Source: Paraphysomonas bandaiensis (lineage: Eukaryota; Chrysophyceae). Taken from it: 64,000 nt of DNA. Shown piece by piece: positions 21,756 to 33,300 of this stretch (positions are counted from its first letter, which is position 1; each line of letters starts with the position of its first letter). The position numbers were made by a program, and so were the translations under genes. The notes under the pieces are model-generated. The model was not told the origin of the DNA, did no database searches, and worked only from the letters and a program-made list of their open reading frames with translations. The stretch lies in contig CBFFRP010000445.1 of the NCBI GenBank assembly GCA_965644295.1, forward strand, positions 62,001 through 126,000, given 5' to 3'.

Positions 21756-22420
21756 TCACTGTATATGTTCGAAAGAATATATATATAATATATACCAAAT
21801 AATTTCAAACCACTCCTCCAACGTGGGCATTTCCATACCAGAGGGGTTACCTTCGTTATCACTAAAATAATTTGCAGTCTGGCCGCCATTGTAATGTGTT
21901 AACGCATTAGTCAATATAGCTGCTACCACAATATGCACTGCTACATCAATTAATAGTACTTTTAATTGTGACTTATACGTAATATAAATCCAATTTTCAG
22001 TGATCTTTCCATTGACCCACTCCACACAAGTACGACAAGTGCTCTCGATCCTTTCAAATTCTTCATGGTGTCAGCAGTGCTAAAGAAGAAGGAAGGTGAT
22101 GAACGAAAATCTTGTCGCCAATCTTCGTGAAGCGGTATATTGAAACGTCAAAGGGGTTGCTCAAAGGGCGGCAGGTCTGATATTGCTATGCATCTAAATC
22201 TTGCTGTGATCCAAGATGGGGGCCATTAAAATAGGTGATGAGTCCAAATGCATTTTCACTCAATATGTACAAAAGTTTGTGATCCTAGAATTACAACAAA
22301 CAATACAACATTGAAAAGTACACCTTCTTGAATCCACCGTATATCTGAGCTTGAATATCAAGATTCACTCTTTGTCCATAGGCGTTAAATCTTATCGCTC
22401 CCTGTCGGCATATTCGGATG
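21756..22420 (-). pseudogene. PIF/Harbinger DDE transposase relic
   Basis: Reading the minus strand in several frames gives pieces of a DDE_Tnp_4 (Harbinger-type) transposase. First comes an RFNAYGQRVNLDIQAQIYGGF region, then HKLLYILSENAFGLITYF with NGPHLGSQQDL, and finally a longer open C-terminal part with CVEWVNGKITENW, VVAAILTNALTHYNGGQTAN, YF and PTLEEWFE. The last matches the family pattern VEWxFGKI...LLxNxxTxxYGxQTxxYF...PxLEEY. Stops and frameshifts separate the fragments, so it is dead. The nearby spliced coiled-coil gene may belong to the same element. Clear terminal repeats were not found. Confidence 0.75.
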
Positions 22421-22685
22421 CCGTTATATGCCTCTACAACATTTCGAATGCAAGAGTTGTGTATTCCTCAAGGATGTAGGTTTGATTTCTTGGCTTGAGA
22501 TGCTGATCTCGATGTTTCAAGGTGTGGGAGACGCCAATCAAGATGAGAGACGCGGTGACGATGGAAGGTGTGGATATGGCTGGCCTGAATAATTCCCAAG
22601 CCATAAAAATGTTTCGTTTATCAAGTAAACTTGTAAGAAACGTAAATAACTTCGAAATATATGCAGCCCTTCTTGCCTGTTAAGG

Positions 22686-22817
22686 ACACTGTACTGCCAT
22701 ACTGTACTGCCATACTGTACTGCCATACTGTACTGCCATACTGTACTGCCATACTGTACTGCCATACTGTACTGCCATACTGTACTGCCATACTGTACTG
22801 CCATACTGTACTGCAGT
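22686..22817. repeat. 13-bp minisatellite
   Basis: About ten perfect tandem copies of ACTGTACTGCCAT, ending in CTGTACTGCAGTAC. The unit shares GTACTGC with the 40-bp array at 773-1255. Confidence 0.95.
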
Positions 22818-22827
22818 ACAAACCAAG

Positions 22828-22985
22828 GTGCTTATCGGCATCCTTTGTATATTTTTGTTCAAAGAATGCTCTAATATTGAGACAACAATTATGTGTATTC
22901 CAGCTGTAGTTATATTGCACAAATATAGAGTATATTTGCTTCAATTTAATCCCGATAAAATAAGATGCTGACTGCCGATATGTGG
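22828..22985. repeat. Dispersed repeat R3, second copy
   Basis: A roughly 155-bp segment starting GCTTATCGGCATCCTTTGTA and ending near AGATGCTGACTG. It is about 85-90% identical by eye to 36794-36946, and its distal 130 bp are related to 19590-19720. All copies point the same way. No coding capacity. Confidence 0.75.
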
Positions 22986-23871
22986 AACATGCAAGCATAA
23001 GAAATGAGTAGCAAATCCAGCACTTTTTGGCCCCCTAAATATTATAAAAACGTAATTTCGGTATTTTTTGGACCAAAATATACACTATATTAATATCAGT
23101 ATAAATGGTATAGTGTAGATAGTACTGCTATATATGGGGTGTGATTTAACCAATTAAAAGTATGAATTTGATTATACGCATCAATCATTGGTAAATTGTT
23201 ATATATCTATGTATATATACAGCATCTCATCCTCGTTATCGTCTAGTGGATCCCATAACTACCATGAAATCTCTATAACCACATCATAAACATGAAGATC
23301 ATAAAGAAGATATCCTTCTACACTCATATCTATTACATTAATACATTCAGACATGCAAATAAGTCACTGTTTGTTCCTATAGGATGCACTCCATCTCTAT
23401 ACATACATACACAGATCCAGACTGTTTCTCACTATATGAGGAGAGTACATACACTTCAAACAGAAGTAAAACAATCATGTATATAATTCTTATCATCTGG
23501 TTGATTGTTCGTGTTGGGCTTGAAGTAGCATCATGGATTTGGCTTACCGAAAGCACCCCAAATTCAACGTAGTCGCTCTCATACTGATATACGTCATGAA
23601 GTCATATACATAAGATGAGGTGGTTGAGAAGTCATATATGGATTTCCCGTATTAGACCTGGTCGACTTGTGGTAACTTCGAACGAGCAGAGAGTGCCCCA
23701 TGCTGCTGTTCCAGTGACCACTTTAATCTTATTTCCCTTCTTTTAGATGTGATACATTATGTAAAGTGTTTGATATGTATGTGTTGCTTGGACGTCTGTT
23801 TTGTAGTTGTATCTTTAATTCGCTGGCTATTGTTCACGGTATTATAATTCACTCAGTTTATATTATACTTT

Positions 23872-24865
23872 ATGCCCCATTTTGAAGAGCGTGCCTTAGT
23901 AAAGTGCTAGTGTTGATTAAACTTAGTAACGAATAAATTGTTAATAAAATCTCGGCGTATTCTTTTTGTGTCAGCGCCAAGCAAGATCTACACTATACTT
24001 GCATAGCCTATATGGAATAACGAGAAACCCCGCACATTAGGGGAGGAGGGGGGGGCTGCAAATGCCGTGCTAGGCCTAGTATAATGAGTCATGTATTGAA
24101 ACTCTTATTATTAGTCATATGCGTTAAGAATCTGCACCTGCGCCACTTAGTAGCTAGATGAATGCTAGACATACTAGTTAGACTTCTACCTGTAACTAAC
24201 TAGTACAAACGCTATTATCCTACTATTTAACGCTACGGAAGCTGCTTGTGCGTCGCCGCAAGCACCAATGTGCAACCATTTCCGCTCTGAGTTCTTAAGG
24301 TGAACATCCCGGATGCTTGACTTCAGCAGGCAGCCCAATACCCCGGTCACCCTTGAGGTGGGCCCATTTCGTCAGGACCCAAAGACACCTACACAAGTGA
24401 CACTTATTTGTGTCCCTTGTACCACACAAGCATTCGGCTATGAGTGGGCAGAGCAATATCTGCTGACTATGTTTGCGGCTCACGTTAGTTTCCCAGAGAA
24501 ATCTCTCTGGTACTTATCCCCCAGAACTCCACGACAAGATGCGAGTTTGACTTTGTTAATGAATAATGAGTCATGCATGGTCACGAGAAGCTCCGTGTCA
24601 TCTTTGTTAGATGATGGGAAGGTTAACATGGCACTCTGGAATCTGTGCGAATTACATATATAAGTCTTGCATAGCTATGAGAGATCCCGCGTAAACTTAG
24701 TTAATGTAACACGGGTGGGGCGGCAACAGAGTCTGCACGTGATCTATGTGGTCAGCTACGTTGGTACACGGGTGTAGGCGGGTGGTAAAATCAGGGCAAA
24801 AACTCTGTGTTTTATGTAGTGTACCGGCGAGCCTACACTATAGCCACACTGTCGGAATGGGCTAA
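23872..24865. mobile_element. R1 TIR element carrying nested R2 insertion
   Basis: It begins TATGCCCCATTTTGAAGAGCG and ends with the related inverted sequence CACACTGTCGGAATGGGCTAA. It matches 57778-58279 over its outer parts: AAATCTCGGCGTATTC, GCGCCAAGCAAG, GATCTACACTATACTTGCAT on the left; GGTCACGAGAAG, TGATCTATG, GTCAGCTACGTTGGTACACG on the right. Relative to that copy it holds an insertion (R2) at 24094-24562. It appears to be a non-autonomous DNA transposon; no transposase is visible. Confidence 0.72.
24094..24562 (-). mobile_element. R2 retroposon-like insertion with 13-bp target duplication
   Basis: A 469-bp sequence inserted into R1 and flanked by the perfect 13-bp direct repeat ATAATGAGTCATG (24081-24093 and 24563-24575). 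Long target duplications and absence of terminal inverted repeats suggest a SINE- or LINE-derived retroposon. On the minus strand it would end in ...CTAATAATAAGAGTTTCAATA. A second copy lies at 47808-48285. The segment containing GAAGCTGCTTGTGCGTCGCC also occurs at 25425-25610, directly beyond the LINE-like ORF, as if sharing that element's 3' tail. Confidence 0.72.
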
Positions 24866-25424
24866 TTATAAATATTGTAGTTTATGTCCATTGTCGACAT
24901 ATTATTATTATTATTATTCATCACACATAAGTGTGCCAGAAGAGAACCTGTTTTATAAGTAAATTCAAACATCACTTACTTTTCTATAACTATGAAGTTG
25001 ATTTCCTTTGCATTATATACTACTATGATGCATTATTTTTGCCAACACTACAGGTTCTAGGCATTATAAATAGGTCTGATATGAATAGTTTTCAATTATA
25101 GTAAAATTACATAAACGAAGATACTTCTTTTCTATAATCAATATAAATAAATAGATAGCATATATAAATGTCAACAGAGTACCGACAATGTGGTTTGTAT
25201 TTGGAGAGACGTGCTTTGTAATCCATACAATAGTTGTTTTGTTGAACTAGCTAAGTTTTTTCTCAGCAACTACTACACCATATATAGTCTTCTACGGAAC
25301 TTGAGAAAAAGATATAATGAATGACATAATGATCTTGAAACTATACCGAGTCTAAAATTGAAAGTTGAAATAAGTTGTACATTTTTTACCTAATCACGTG
25401 TAGTTTCGCTTAAATATATTAAAC

Positions 25425-25610
25425 GTCTTTTTATTTAGCAGTAGGCGTTAGAAACCTGTACCAATATAGTGGTTAGTTGAATGCTAGTCATGCTAGTTAG
25501 ACCTCTACCCATAACTAATCCGTACAAATTCCATTATCCTACTATTTAACGCTACAGAAGCTGCTTGTGCGTCGCCGCAAGCACCAAGAGGTGCAACCAC
25601 TTCCGTTCTA
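25425..25610 (-). mobile_element. R2-type tail next to LINE-like ORF
   Basis: It matches the 24113-24287 part of R2 (GCTAGTTAGACCTCTACC, TATCCTACTATTTAACGCTA, GAAGCTGCTTGTGCGTCGCC, GCAAGCACC). It diverges after GTGCAACCACTTCCG and runs into the minus-strand LINE-like coding relic, for which it would be the 3' untranslated region. Confidence 0.65.
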
Positions 25611-25749
25611 AATTTTGTTTGTGAGTTTTGCCCTGCTTGTGCGTCTTTGACTCACTGGCGCGTGATGTCTGGGGGTCTTCCCTTAGGATACGGCTCTACC
25701 AGGCTCTGTGGTACAGGGTTTTGCATTAATGTCCGAAGTGTACCAAGTA

Positions 25750-26951
25750 CTATAGATGGGTGTTCTGTGAGGGGAGTGGAGTGGTTGAGGGTGTCGTTGT
25801 TTCCTTGCATCGCTTGGGCATCAGGCATAGGTGTAGTTGCCGGAGACGGCGTCTTTGTCGAGGACCAGATGTTTTCAAGCAGTCCGGTGCTTTATTCCTG
25901 CGTGCATGAGAGGTGGTGCATGTGGTTGCAGTGGATGGTAGTCCCGTCTCTGGTCGTCTTTGGACTCCTAGTAATCGTAGCACCCTTGGGCGTTTCCATT
26001 TCCGTTTGTGTTGCGGGCGCGGTCGCGGGAGTAACCTAGGGGGTCCTTTGTGTGAGGTAATGTATCGTCGACTTCGGTCCTGAATCATTAATTTAGCGGC
26101 GTCGAAAAGCGGTTGAAGCAAGCTGATGACCGCTGTTTCGAGATTGCGCAGACCTTGGGTTGTCAAGGGCTGATGGATGTGATCTCCAAAAATCGTCTCT
26201 AGTTGTGCAGTGGTGATGGTACCTGTCCAGAATCTTTCCACCTGTGGTACGGAAGGGTTCCAGGCCCGGTTGGAGAGTCTCTTTAGCACATTGGTGGTCC
26301 AATGGGGTAAAACCGAATTTCTCAGTACCTCTTGAAGCGCGTTTTTGTGGTTGTGAAATGCCGATTCCCTTATTTGAGTGATGGCGTCATATGTGCAGTC
26401 TAGGCACATGTGCTTGAGGGAGTCCAATCTAAATCCGCAGTCAGAACAGACGGCTTTGGTCAGGTCTAGTCCGTGTTTAGTTTTAGCCCGGTTTCGACCT
26501 ATGCTGAAGGATTTGTCCCATGTCACTGCTGCATTGAGCACTCGTTGAGCACTCGTTGGCGTAGGTGGGAGCTATCTTTTTCCTTTGTTGGACCACCACC
26601 TGCTTGCGCCAGTTTGCGCGGGAGTAGTGCCCCACTGTCTGTCCAGTATCTGGGTGCCCTGTCGGGATTGTGACCGTAGTGTTGATCTCTGTATGCAGTG
26701 TAGAACTCCAGCGTCCGTTGTCTGCGGAGGGACTGGAAGTCTGTTAGCAGGGGGCTCGTACGAAATGGCCGTCGTTCCCCCGAAATGCGCCAGTGCCATA
26801 AGCCCGCGGTGAGTATTCGCTCGATGGCTTGGTCTACTTCTATGTTACAAACAGTGTAGTTTTGTCTGCCCAGTAGACGATCACTCTCAAGCCAGTCTTC
26901 TCCAGCTATTGCGTCTGCCCAGTAGTTTCGCTTAAATCTTTGGCCACTCAA
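25750..26951 (-). pseudogene. LINE-like retrotransposon C-terminal coding relic
   Basis: Two overlapping minus-strand frames (26523-26951 and 25750-26541) appear to be one frame-shifted coding region, clearly more GC-rich than the surroundings. The upstream part has YRDQHYGHNPDRAPRYW and LRQRVLNE; the downstream part has RNRAKTKHGLDLTKAVCSD with CGF and then HMCLDC, a C-x2-C...H-x3-C knuckle like those near the end of many non-LTR retrotransposon polyproteins. It then has an Arg/Pro-rich tail. Reverse-transcriptase core motifs are not visible in this fragment, so the assignment to LINEs is inference from the zinc-knuckle pattern, composition and 3' tail shared with R2. It is evidently 5'-truncated. 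Confidence 0.5.
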
Positions 26952-26959
26952 AAGGCATT

Positions 26960-27574
26960 CAAGGGTAGTACTTGTAAATATCTCAATACGAAGAAGTCAG
27001 GCTAAGTGCTTCTATAACGACGCAACTTATGAACGGTTGGTTATTTTTAAGTCTGTGTGTAATGTATAGTGTGAAGCGTATACATCATATTGCACCTTAT
27101 ATTGTGTGAAAATATAGTTGATGAGCAGTGAAACAATGTGCGCTATGTTTCGTGTATCTTAACAATTGGGATATAAATATGACTTAGCAAGTAATATAAG
27201 AAAACCAACATAGACAAATGCAGAGGAATCATGCATCTTTAAGACTCACTTCATACAAGGCCAATACTCGAGTAGTTTCATTCCATACAAGCAAATTGTT
27301 ATGGAGTGGGCCTCAAGAAGAGAACCTGTGGGACAGTTGCAAGAGTAACGAATGTCCGCTTCAAACATAATTGCATTATTAATGACTAAAAATATAATAC
27401 CACTGCTTGCTTACAGCAAGAGAGCAATTCCCGTCTATCTTATCTAGCATACATATAAGCAACGAGTACGCATTATCCTCTGCGTGGAGTTTCACATAGA
27501 ATGTAGCCATAGCCTTCTTCATTTTCTACATGCAAGTGAGGCAGCTACTTCTTGTTTAGTAGGAAAGAAAGACA
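26960..27574. other. Intergenic, no gene seen
   Basis: AT-rich DNA between the LINE-like relic and the cyclophilin gene, without recognisable features. Confidence 0.6.
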
Positions 27575-29011
27575 TTATGACAATTGTCCACAAGATGCTA
27601 TCACAATGTTAGCATGAGTTTTGCCCTGATACATAGTCCACTCATTAGCACATAAAAAAGCAGTAGCGCAGTGTGGATAGTCAATACGACGATGAAAACA
27701 CCAGTGATTATCAGTGGTTGGTATGGTTTCACTGTTGTCACAGTGGCATGGTATATAAGACAGCAGAGTGCTCACCGACGCTGACCCCAGGGCTTCTATG
27801 GCCCTCACAGTGTTCATACCCCGACTGACGTGTCCGACTACAACATGCACTCCGTCCAGATGTGGTGTAGGTCCTAGACATATGAAGAACTGGCAGAATC
27901 GGTTATTATATTGTATAATTATACAAACACCAATATTTCTATTAAAAAGCAAATATAGTAGTGTGTTTCCATTACAAACCTGAGCTCCATTCGTGTTAGG
28001 TCCACGGTTGGCCATGGAAACCACTCCAGCACACGAGTGACTGTATTAGAGTCAGTAAAAATTCTTTAAGCAGCATGGAAATCATTGCAGGAATTTAGCT
28101 TACTTGAGGACAAAATTCTCATCTTCGAATTTCCCCCCATATATGGATCCTGAACTTCCGCCGACACCATCCCTTTTCTACATATAAAGACACATCACTA
28201 GACTCTATCATTCCCAAGAAAGAATAACGAACGTTAATATCTCCAGCTTGAATCATGAACTGTGGAATGACACGATGGAAGGTACAGCCTTGGTATGTGA
28301 GGTTTCCACCTTTCTCTCCTAGATATACATTATGGTATAATCAACCTCATATATGCGAGCCCCGTCAAATGTGGATTCACCTGTGCAAAATGCTCGGATA
28401 TTTTCAGCCCTATAGTAGTATATATTAGAACACTATTACATTAATACACTTCCACAAGATGGCAACATATTAACACAGACATACCATCATATATGTATAT
28501 ATATGCATCAACACACATTAACAAGACACTAATACACATTACTATACCCCCGTATACACTACCATACTCGAATATGATATACATGCATTCCTCCTCACTA
28601 CTATATATCCATATACATGCATCCTCATCCACAATATATGCATACAAACGTACATACATACATGCATACAGTACTACATATCAATAAGTAGTAGTGTCCT
28701 CATACAATCATACACTAACACACAGATACCATCCAATACACACCCATATATCCATATATCCATCTATCTACTTACGTTTTAGGTACAACATCAGCAGCTA
28801 ATGTAATCTCAATTCTTCCTATAGGTTCCCTATACACAGCAATTGATTAAATGATGCATTTCTATAGTAGTTTACGTAACTCCTCAACTGAAATATCTAA
28901 ATACACTACTGGATTAGTAGATGAATTAGATTGTTGTCCTACCCATTCAGGGATGATAATCGGATCATCATGAGTATTTGTATGAGATTTTTTTGAATGT
29001 TCAGTTCCCAT
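27575..29011 (-). CDS. Cyclophilin-type peptidyl-prolyl isomerase
   Basis: Eight exons (28881-29011, 28776-28829, 28381-28409, 28233-28318, 28104-28177, 27980-28040, 27776-27889, 27575-27625) total 600 nt, 199 aa, all phases consistent. A polar extension of about 30 residues ([12 protein letters not shown]...) precedes the domain [20 protein letters not shown]. Catalytic-core matches include [15 protein letters not shown] (Arg and Phe of the active site), [41 protein letters not shown] and the C-terminal [10 protein letters not shown]. Cyclophilins isomerise X-Pro bonds and bind cyclosporin; the usual cyclosporin-binding Trp is replaced by His (TPHLDG), as in several divergent cyclophilins. 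Length without the extension is typical of CypA. Two introns start with the less common donors GTTACG and GTTCGT. The 366-bp third intron (28410-28775) is microsatellite-like. MG at the N-terminus could permit myristoylation. Confidence 0.93.
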
Positions 29012-29156
29012 TATTGATTCTATATGTATGTATATGGAGTGCTTGTTAAGAGTGTGATATGAACGACGAGTTGGTGTATATATGTGTATGTATAGATAGA
29101 GAGAGACGAGTACATGTGGAGTTGGTCTAGTAGTACATGTAGTTAATGTAGCAGTA

Positions 29157-29615
29157 CATGGTGTATATAGATTATATACATAGATTATATAGAGCAGTAC
29201 ATATTACCTATAGAGCATGTTTATCTATAGAGCAGTGCATATTATCTATAGAGCAGTACATGTCGTTAATTATCTATAGAGCAGTACATATTATCTATAG
29301 AGCAGTACATGTGGTTAATTATCTATACAGCAGTACATATTATCTATAGAGCAGTACATATTATCTATAGAGCAGTACATGTGGTTAATTATCTATACAG
29401 CAGTACATATTACCTATAGAGCAGTACATGTCGTTAATAGAGCAGTACATATTGTCTATAGAGCAGTACATATTATCTATAGAGCAGTACATATTACCTA
29501 TAGAGCAGTACATGTCGTTAATTATCTATACAGCAGTACATATTATCTATAGAGCAGTACATGTCGTTAATTATCTATAGAGCAGTACATATTATCTATA
29601 GAGCAGTACATGTTG
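29157..29615. repeat. AGCAGTACAT minisatellite between cyclophilin and PMCA
   Basis: About 20 irregular tandem units based on AGAGCAGTACATATTATCTAT with variants carrying GTCGTTAATT or GTGGTTAATT. The reverse complement of the core, ATGTACTGCT, is the same as in the 40-bp array at 773-1255. The array lies upstream of both divergent genes. Confidence 0.92.
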
Positions 29616-30315
29616 AGTATGTTCTGCTGGACTACAGGTTTGTATTTTAGTATACAGGTGGCCACCTTTACAAAATATCAAACTTACATGCTACAAACTA
29701 GAAAATAGTCTTTCTACAAAGAACTCACCCCTCATGCAAGTCATCTTAACAATCTTTTCTAAACTACCATACCATCATTTAAACTACCTAATCATTTAAA
29801 GAGTTATGAGTAAACACTATCTCTTTCTAAAGATATATGTGTGTATATCTTCAGTGTCTATTTCATGACCGTTGAGAGAAATTTGGTCTGTTTTTTTTAT
29901 ACAGTGTATTCTACTCTACTACAAACCGTATTATAACCTCATCGACATTATCCTCATCATCAGCACTTCCAAATTACCGCAAAATTTTAGTCATATAATA
30001 AACTATATACTATACAGTATCATATATATATAAATTTAATTGCAAAATTTATGAAATAATTTCCGTAAAAAGAATTGAAAATTTCATCCCCCCCAAAAAA
30101 AATTGTAAAAATTACTTCAAAAATTCAGTAATTTATGAGCCTTTAATTTCATGTATGTATGTATATACACACACATACACATACATACACATACATACAT
30201 ATATATATATATATATACACATATATATATGAGGAGACGGCTGGGCTTCAGTTCATCTTCTTAAACACACTCCTTTCAAAATATTCATCCATTACAAAAG
30301 AAGATTATATCAAAT

Positions 30316-33300
30316 ATGTATGAAATGCGTAATCCAATGCAGCAACCGGTAAATCCTTCAATCTAATCAACTCCATCTTTCATCTTATGTATGTATATGT
30401 AGGGCACACGATCACATCGACATGAAGATTCGATGGTGATGTATGCTAATTCATCTTCTGATATTTCTCAATGGCATTTAGATAGTTTAAATATTGAACA
30501 ATCACGTTGTAGTAATAGAGAAAATCTTGAAGCTATGGGAGGAGTGGAATCTTTAGCAAGTAAACTTGGAGTTGATCCATCGAAGGGTCTTTCATACACT
30601 CAAATAGAAGAAATGCGTCGTAAATATGGGAATAATATCTTTCCAGAATCACCAATGAGTACATTTATTGAACTCTTTTTGGAATCATTTCAAGATGTTA
30701 TTATTATTATATTAATGTGTGCATCTGCTGTATCACTTGGGATTGGTATATGGGAGAATCCTCGTACAGGATGGATAGAAGGAACTGCAATATTAATTGC
30801 TGTATTACTTGTGGCATTTGTAACAGCGGGAAATAATTATTCGAAAGAACTTCAGTTCAGAGCATTGGAGAAGAGTTCCCAACAAGATGAGCGTTGCTCT
30901 GTGCTCAGGAACAACACGATAGAGAGAATTAACCCCATAGAACTTGTAGTTGGAGATATTCTTATTCTTCAGGTGAGCAGATATTAATTTGCCGCAACGC
31001 ACATTACTGAGCTGTATAACCCTGACTTGTGTTGTTGTTGAAATATCACTCATATATGTGCATCAGTCCGGAGATTCCATCCCTGCTGATTGCGTGATGC
31101 TGGATGAGGGGGTTGTCCACAGCAATGAGAGCGCACTCACTGGTGAAGCGGAGGACTTACCTAAAAGCAAGGATAAGGACTGCTTCCTACTCTCGTCCTG
31201 CTTGCTGACGGAAGCTGAAGATAAGCACAGAGCTCTGGTCATAGGTACGACTATCATCTGTACGCGTCATGTGCTGCGCACCTTGCTGCTATGTGTTACG
31301 TATTACAGCAGTTCATGTGAGAAATTGATTATAGGTATTGGTCAATCCTCTCAGTGGGGCAAGATAAAGGCAAACCTGGTTTCCGAGGCTGTGAACACGC
31401 CGCTCCAGGATAAGTTAGAAGACATGGCTGGCCTGGTGAGTGGACGCATGTAGATGATGTGTGTATAATCTAATGTTTTTTTCTTAGATTGGATACATCG
31501 GCACTGGCGCTGCTGTAGGCACCTTCATCGCAATGGTAGCCTCCATTTGGCTGCGCCACCACGGGAATAACGTATTAGATGGGTTTGTCGAAGCATTTAT
31601 CATTGCGGTGACCATCATTGTTGTCGCTATCCCGGAGGGTCTACCTTTGGCTGTGACCATCTCCCTTGCGTACTCTACAAAGAAGATGTATGAGGATCAG
31701 TGCTTTATTAGGGTTCTTGCTGCTTGTGAGACAATGGGCAACGCCACCAATCTCTGCTCTGATAAGACTGGAACATTAACTGAGAACAGGATGACGGTAG
31801 TTGAGGCCTGGATGGGAGACAAGAAGTACTCACAGGTACCCGCTCAGGGGATACAGTGATGTGGTGTATGTAAAGTGTAGTACTGTGTAATGTACTTGCC
31901 TGTACCATGCAGTGTTATGTGTAAATTCAAAATTATGTATGTAAATATTTGACAAAATGTCAGGTCGAATTCGACAATTGCATGGCGGCCAAAGTCGTGA
32001 AAGATATCGTCGCTGAGAACAGCTGCATAAACCGTGTGGCGTATCTAATTTATGTGGACGGAAATGGAAACCGTCTCCCACGACCCAATATAATTGGCAA
32101 TAAGACTGAGGGAGCCCTGATATTGATGGCCAAAGCCTGGGGATTCGATTATGACGAGGTGAAGGACAGATTGTTCGACGAGAAGCGAGACAAGGTCTTT
32201 TCCTTCAATAGCGCTAAGAAACGGTCGACCGCAGTGGTTCATAGGGCCGATGGAAGTGTTAGACTCTATGTTAAGGGTGCCCCTGAATGGATTCTAACAG
32301 ACTGCACGTCTTATCTTCTCTCTGATGGGTCTGTGGCCACCATGACCCAGGCAAAGAAGAAGGAGATAGAAGATCACATAAATGCGATGGCGAACAATGC
32401 CCGACGCACTCTCTGTTTGGCCCATAAAGACTTTAAAAGTGTTTCCATGCTTCCTCCCAACTGGGCCCAGAGCCCCCCTGATAACTCCGGTCTCTGCTGC
32501 GATTGTGTGGTGGGTATTATCGATCCCCTTAGAGGTGACGTCAACGACGCTGTGGCCACAGCCCAACGTGCTGGTGTAACCGTTCGTATGGTGACGGGAG
32601 ACAATCTCAATACTGCCTGTGCCATTGCCAAGCAGTGCGGAATCTTGACAGCAAATGGACTGGCTTTAGAGGGACCGGTGTTTCGAGCTATGACTCCTGC
32701 GCAAGTTGATGCCGTCCTGCCACGACTTCAAGTGCTGGCTCGCTCGTCTCCGGATGATAAGTACCTCTTGGTGACCCGATTAAACGGATACGCCCTTCCC
32801 ACCACCGAGGAAGAGTGGCGCGAGAAGCACAAAGACAAACCCGGAGTGTCATGGGCCACAGATAGAGACAGAATCATGCCGGGATACAGAGATGAGTGGG
32901 AAGCCACCCGTCCAGATGGTGGACACGTTGTTGGCGTTACTGGAGACGGAACGAACGATGCCCCCGCTCTTAAGGTAATTATTCAATTATTCACCTCTGC
33001 AAATTGAGTATTAACTGAATCTGAAAGGCTGCTGATGTGGGATTGGCAATGGGTATTACTGGTACCAAAGTCGCCCAGAGTGCATCGGACATCGTTATCC
33101 TCGATGATAAATTCAGTTCCATTGTCCGCGCCATCATGTGGGGCCGCTCTGTGTATGACAACATCAGAAAGTTTCTCCAGTTTCAGCTCACTGTCAATGT
33201 TGTGGCTCTCACAATTGTGTTCGTGGGTGCTGTCGCTGGGTTTGATCCTCCACTCAATGCCGTAATGATGCTCTGGTATGATATATAGTGAGGTAAATAT

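Noticed and set aside
24313-24663. 116-aa ORF with a counterpart at 48119-48478 (shared FGYEWAE...LLTMFAAHVSFPE)
   Set aside because: Similarity follows from R2 being a repeat; differences are not concentrated at third positions and the frame breaks after about 40 codons.
29157-29615. CRISPR-like regular repeats
   Set aside because: Units are irregular, spacers are not unique and the host is a eukaryote; it is a minisatellite.
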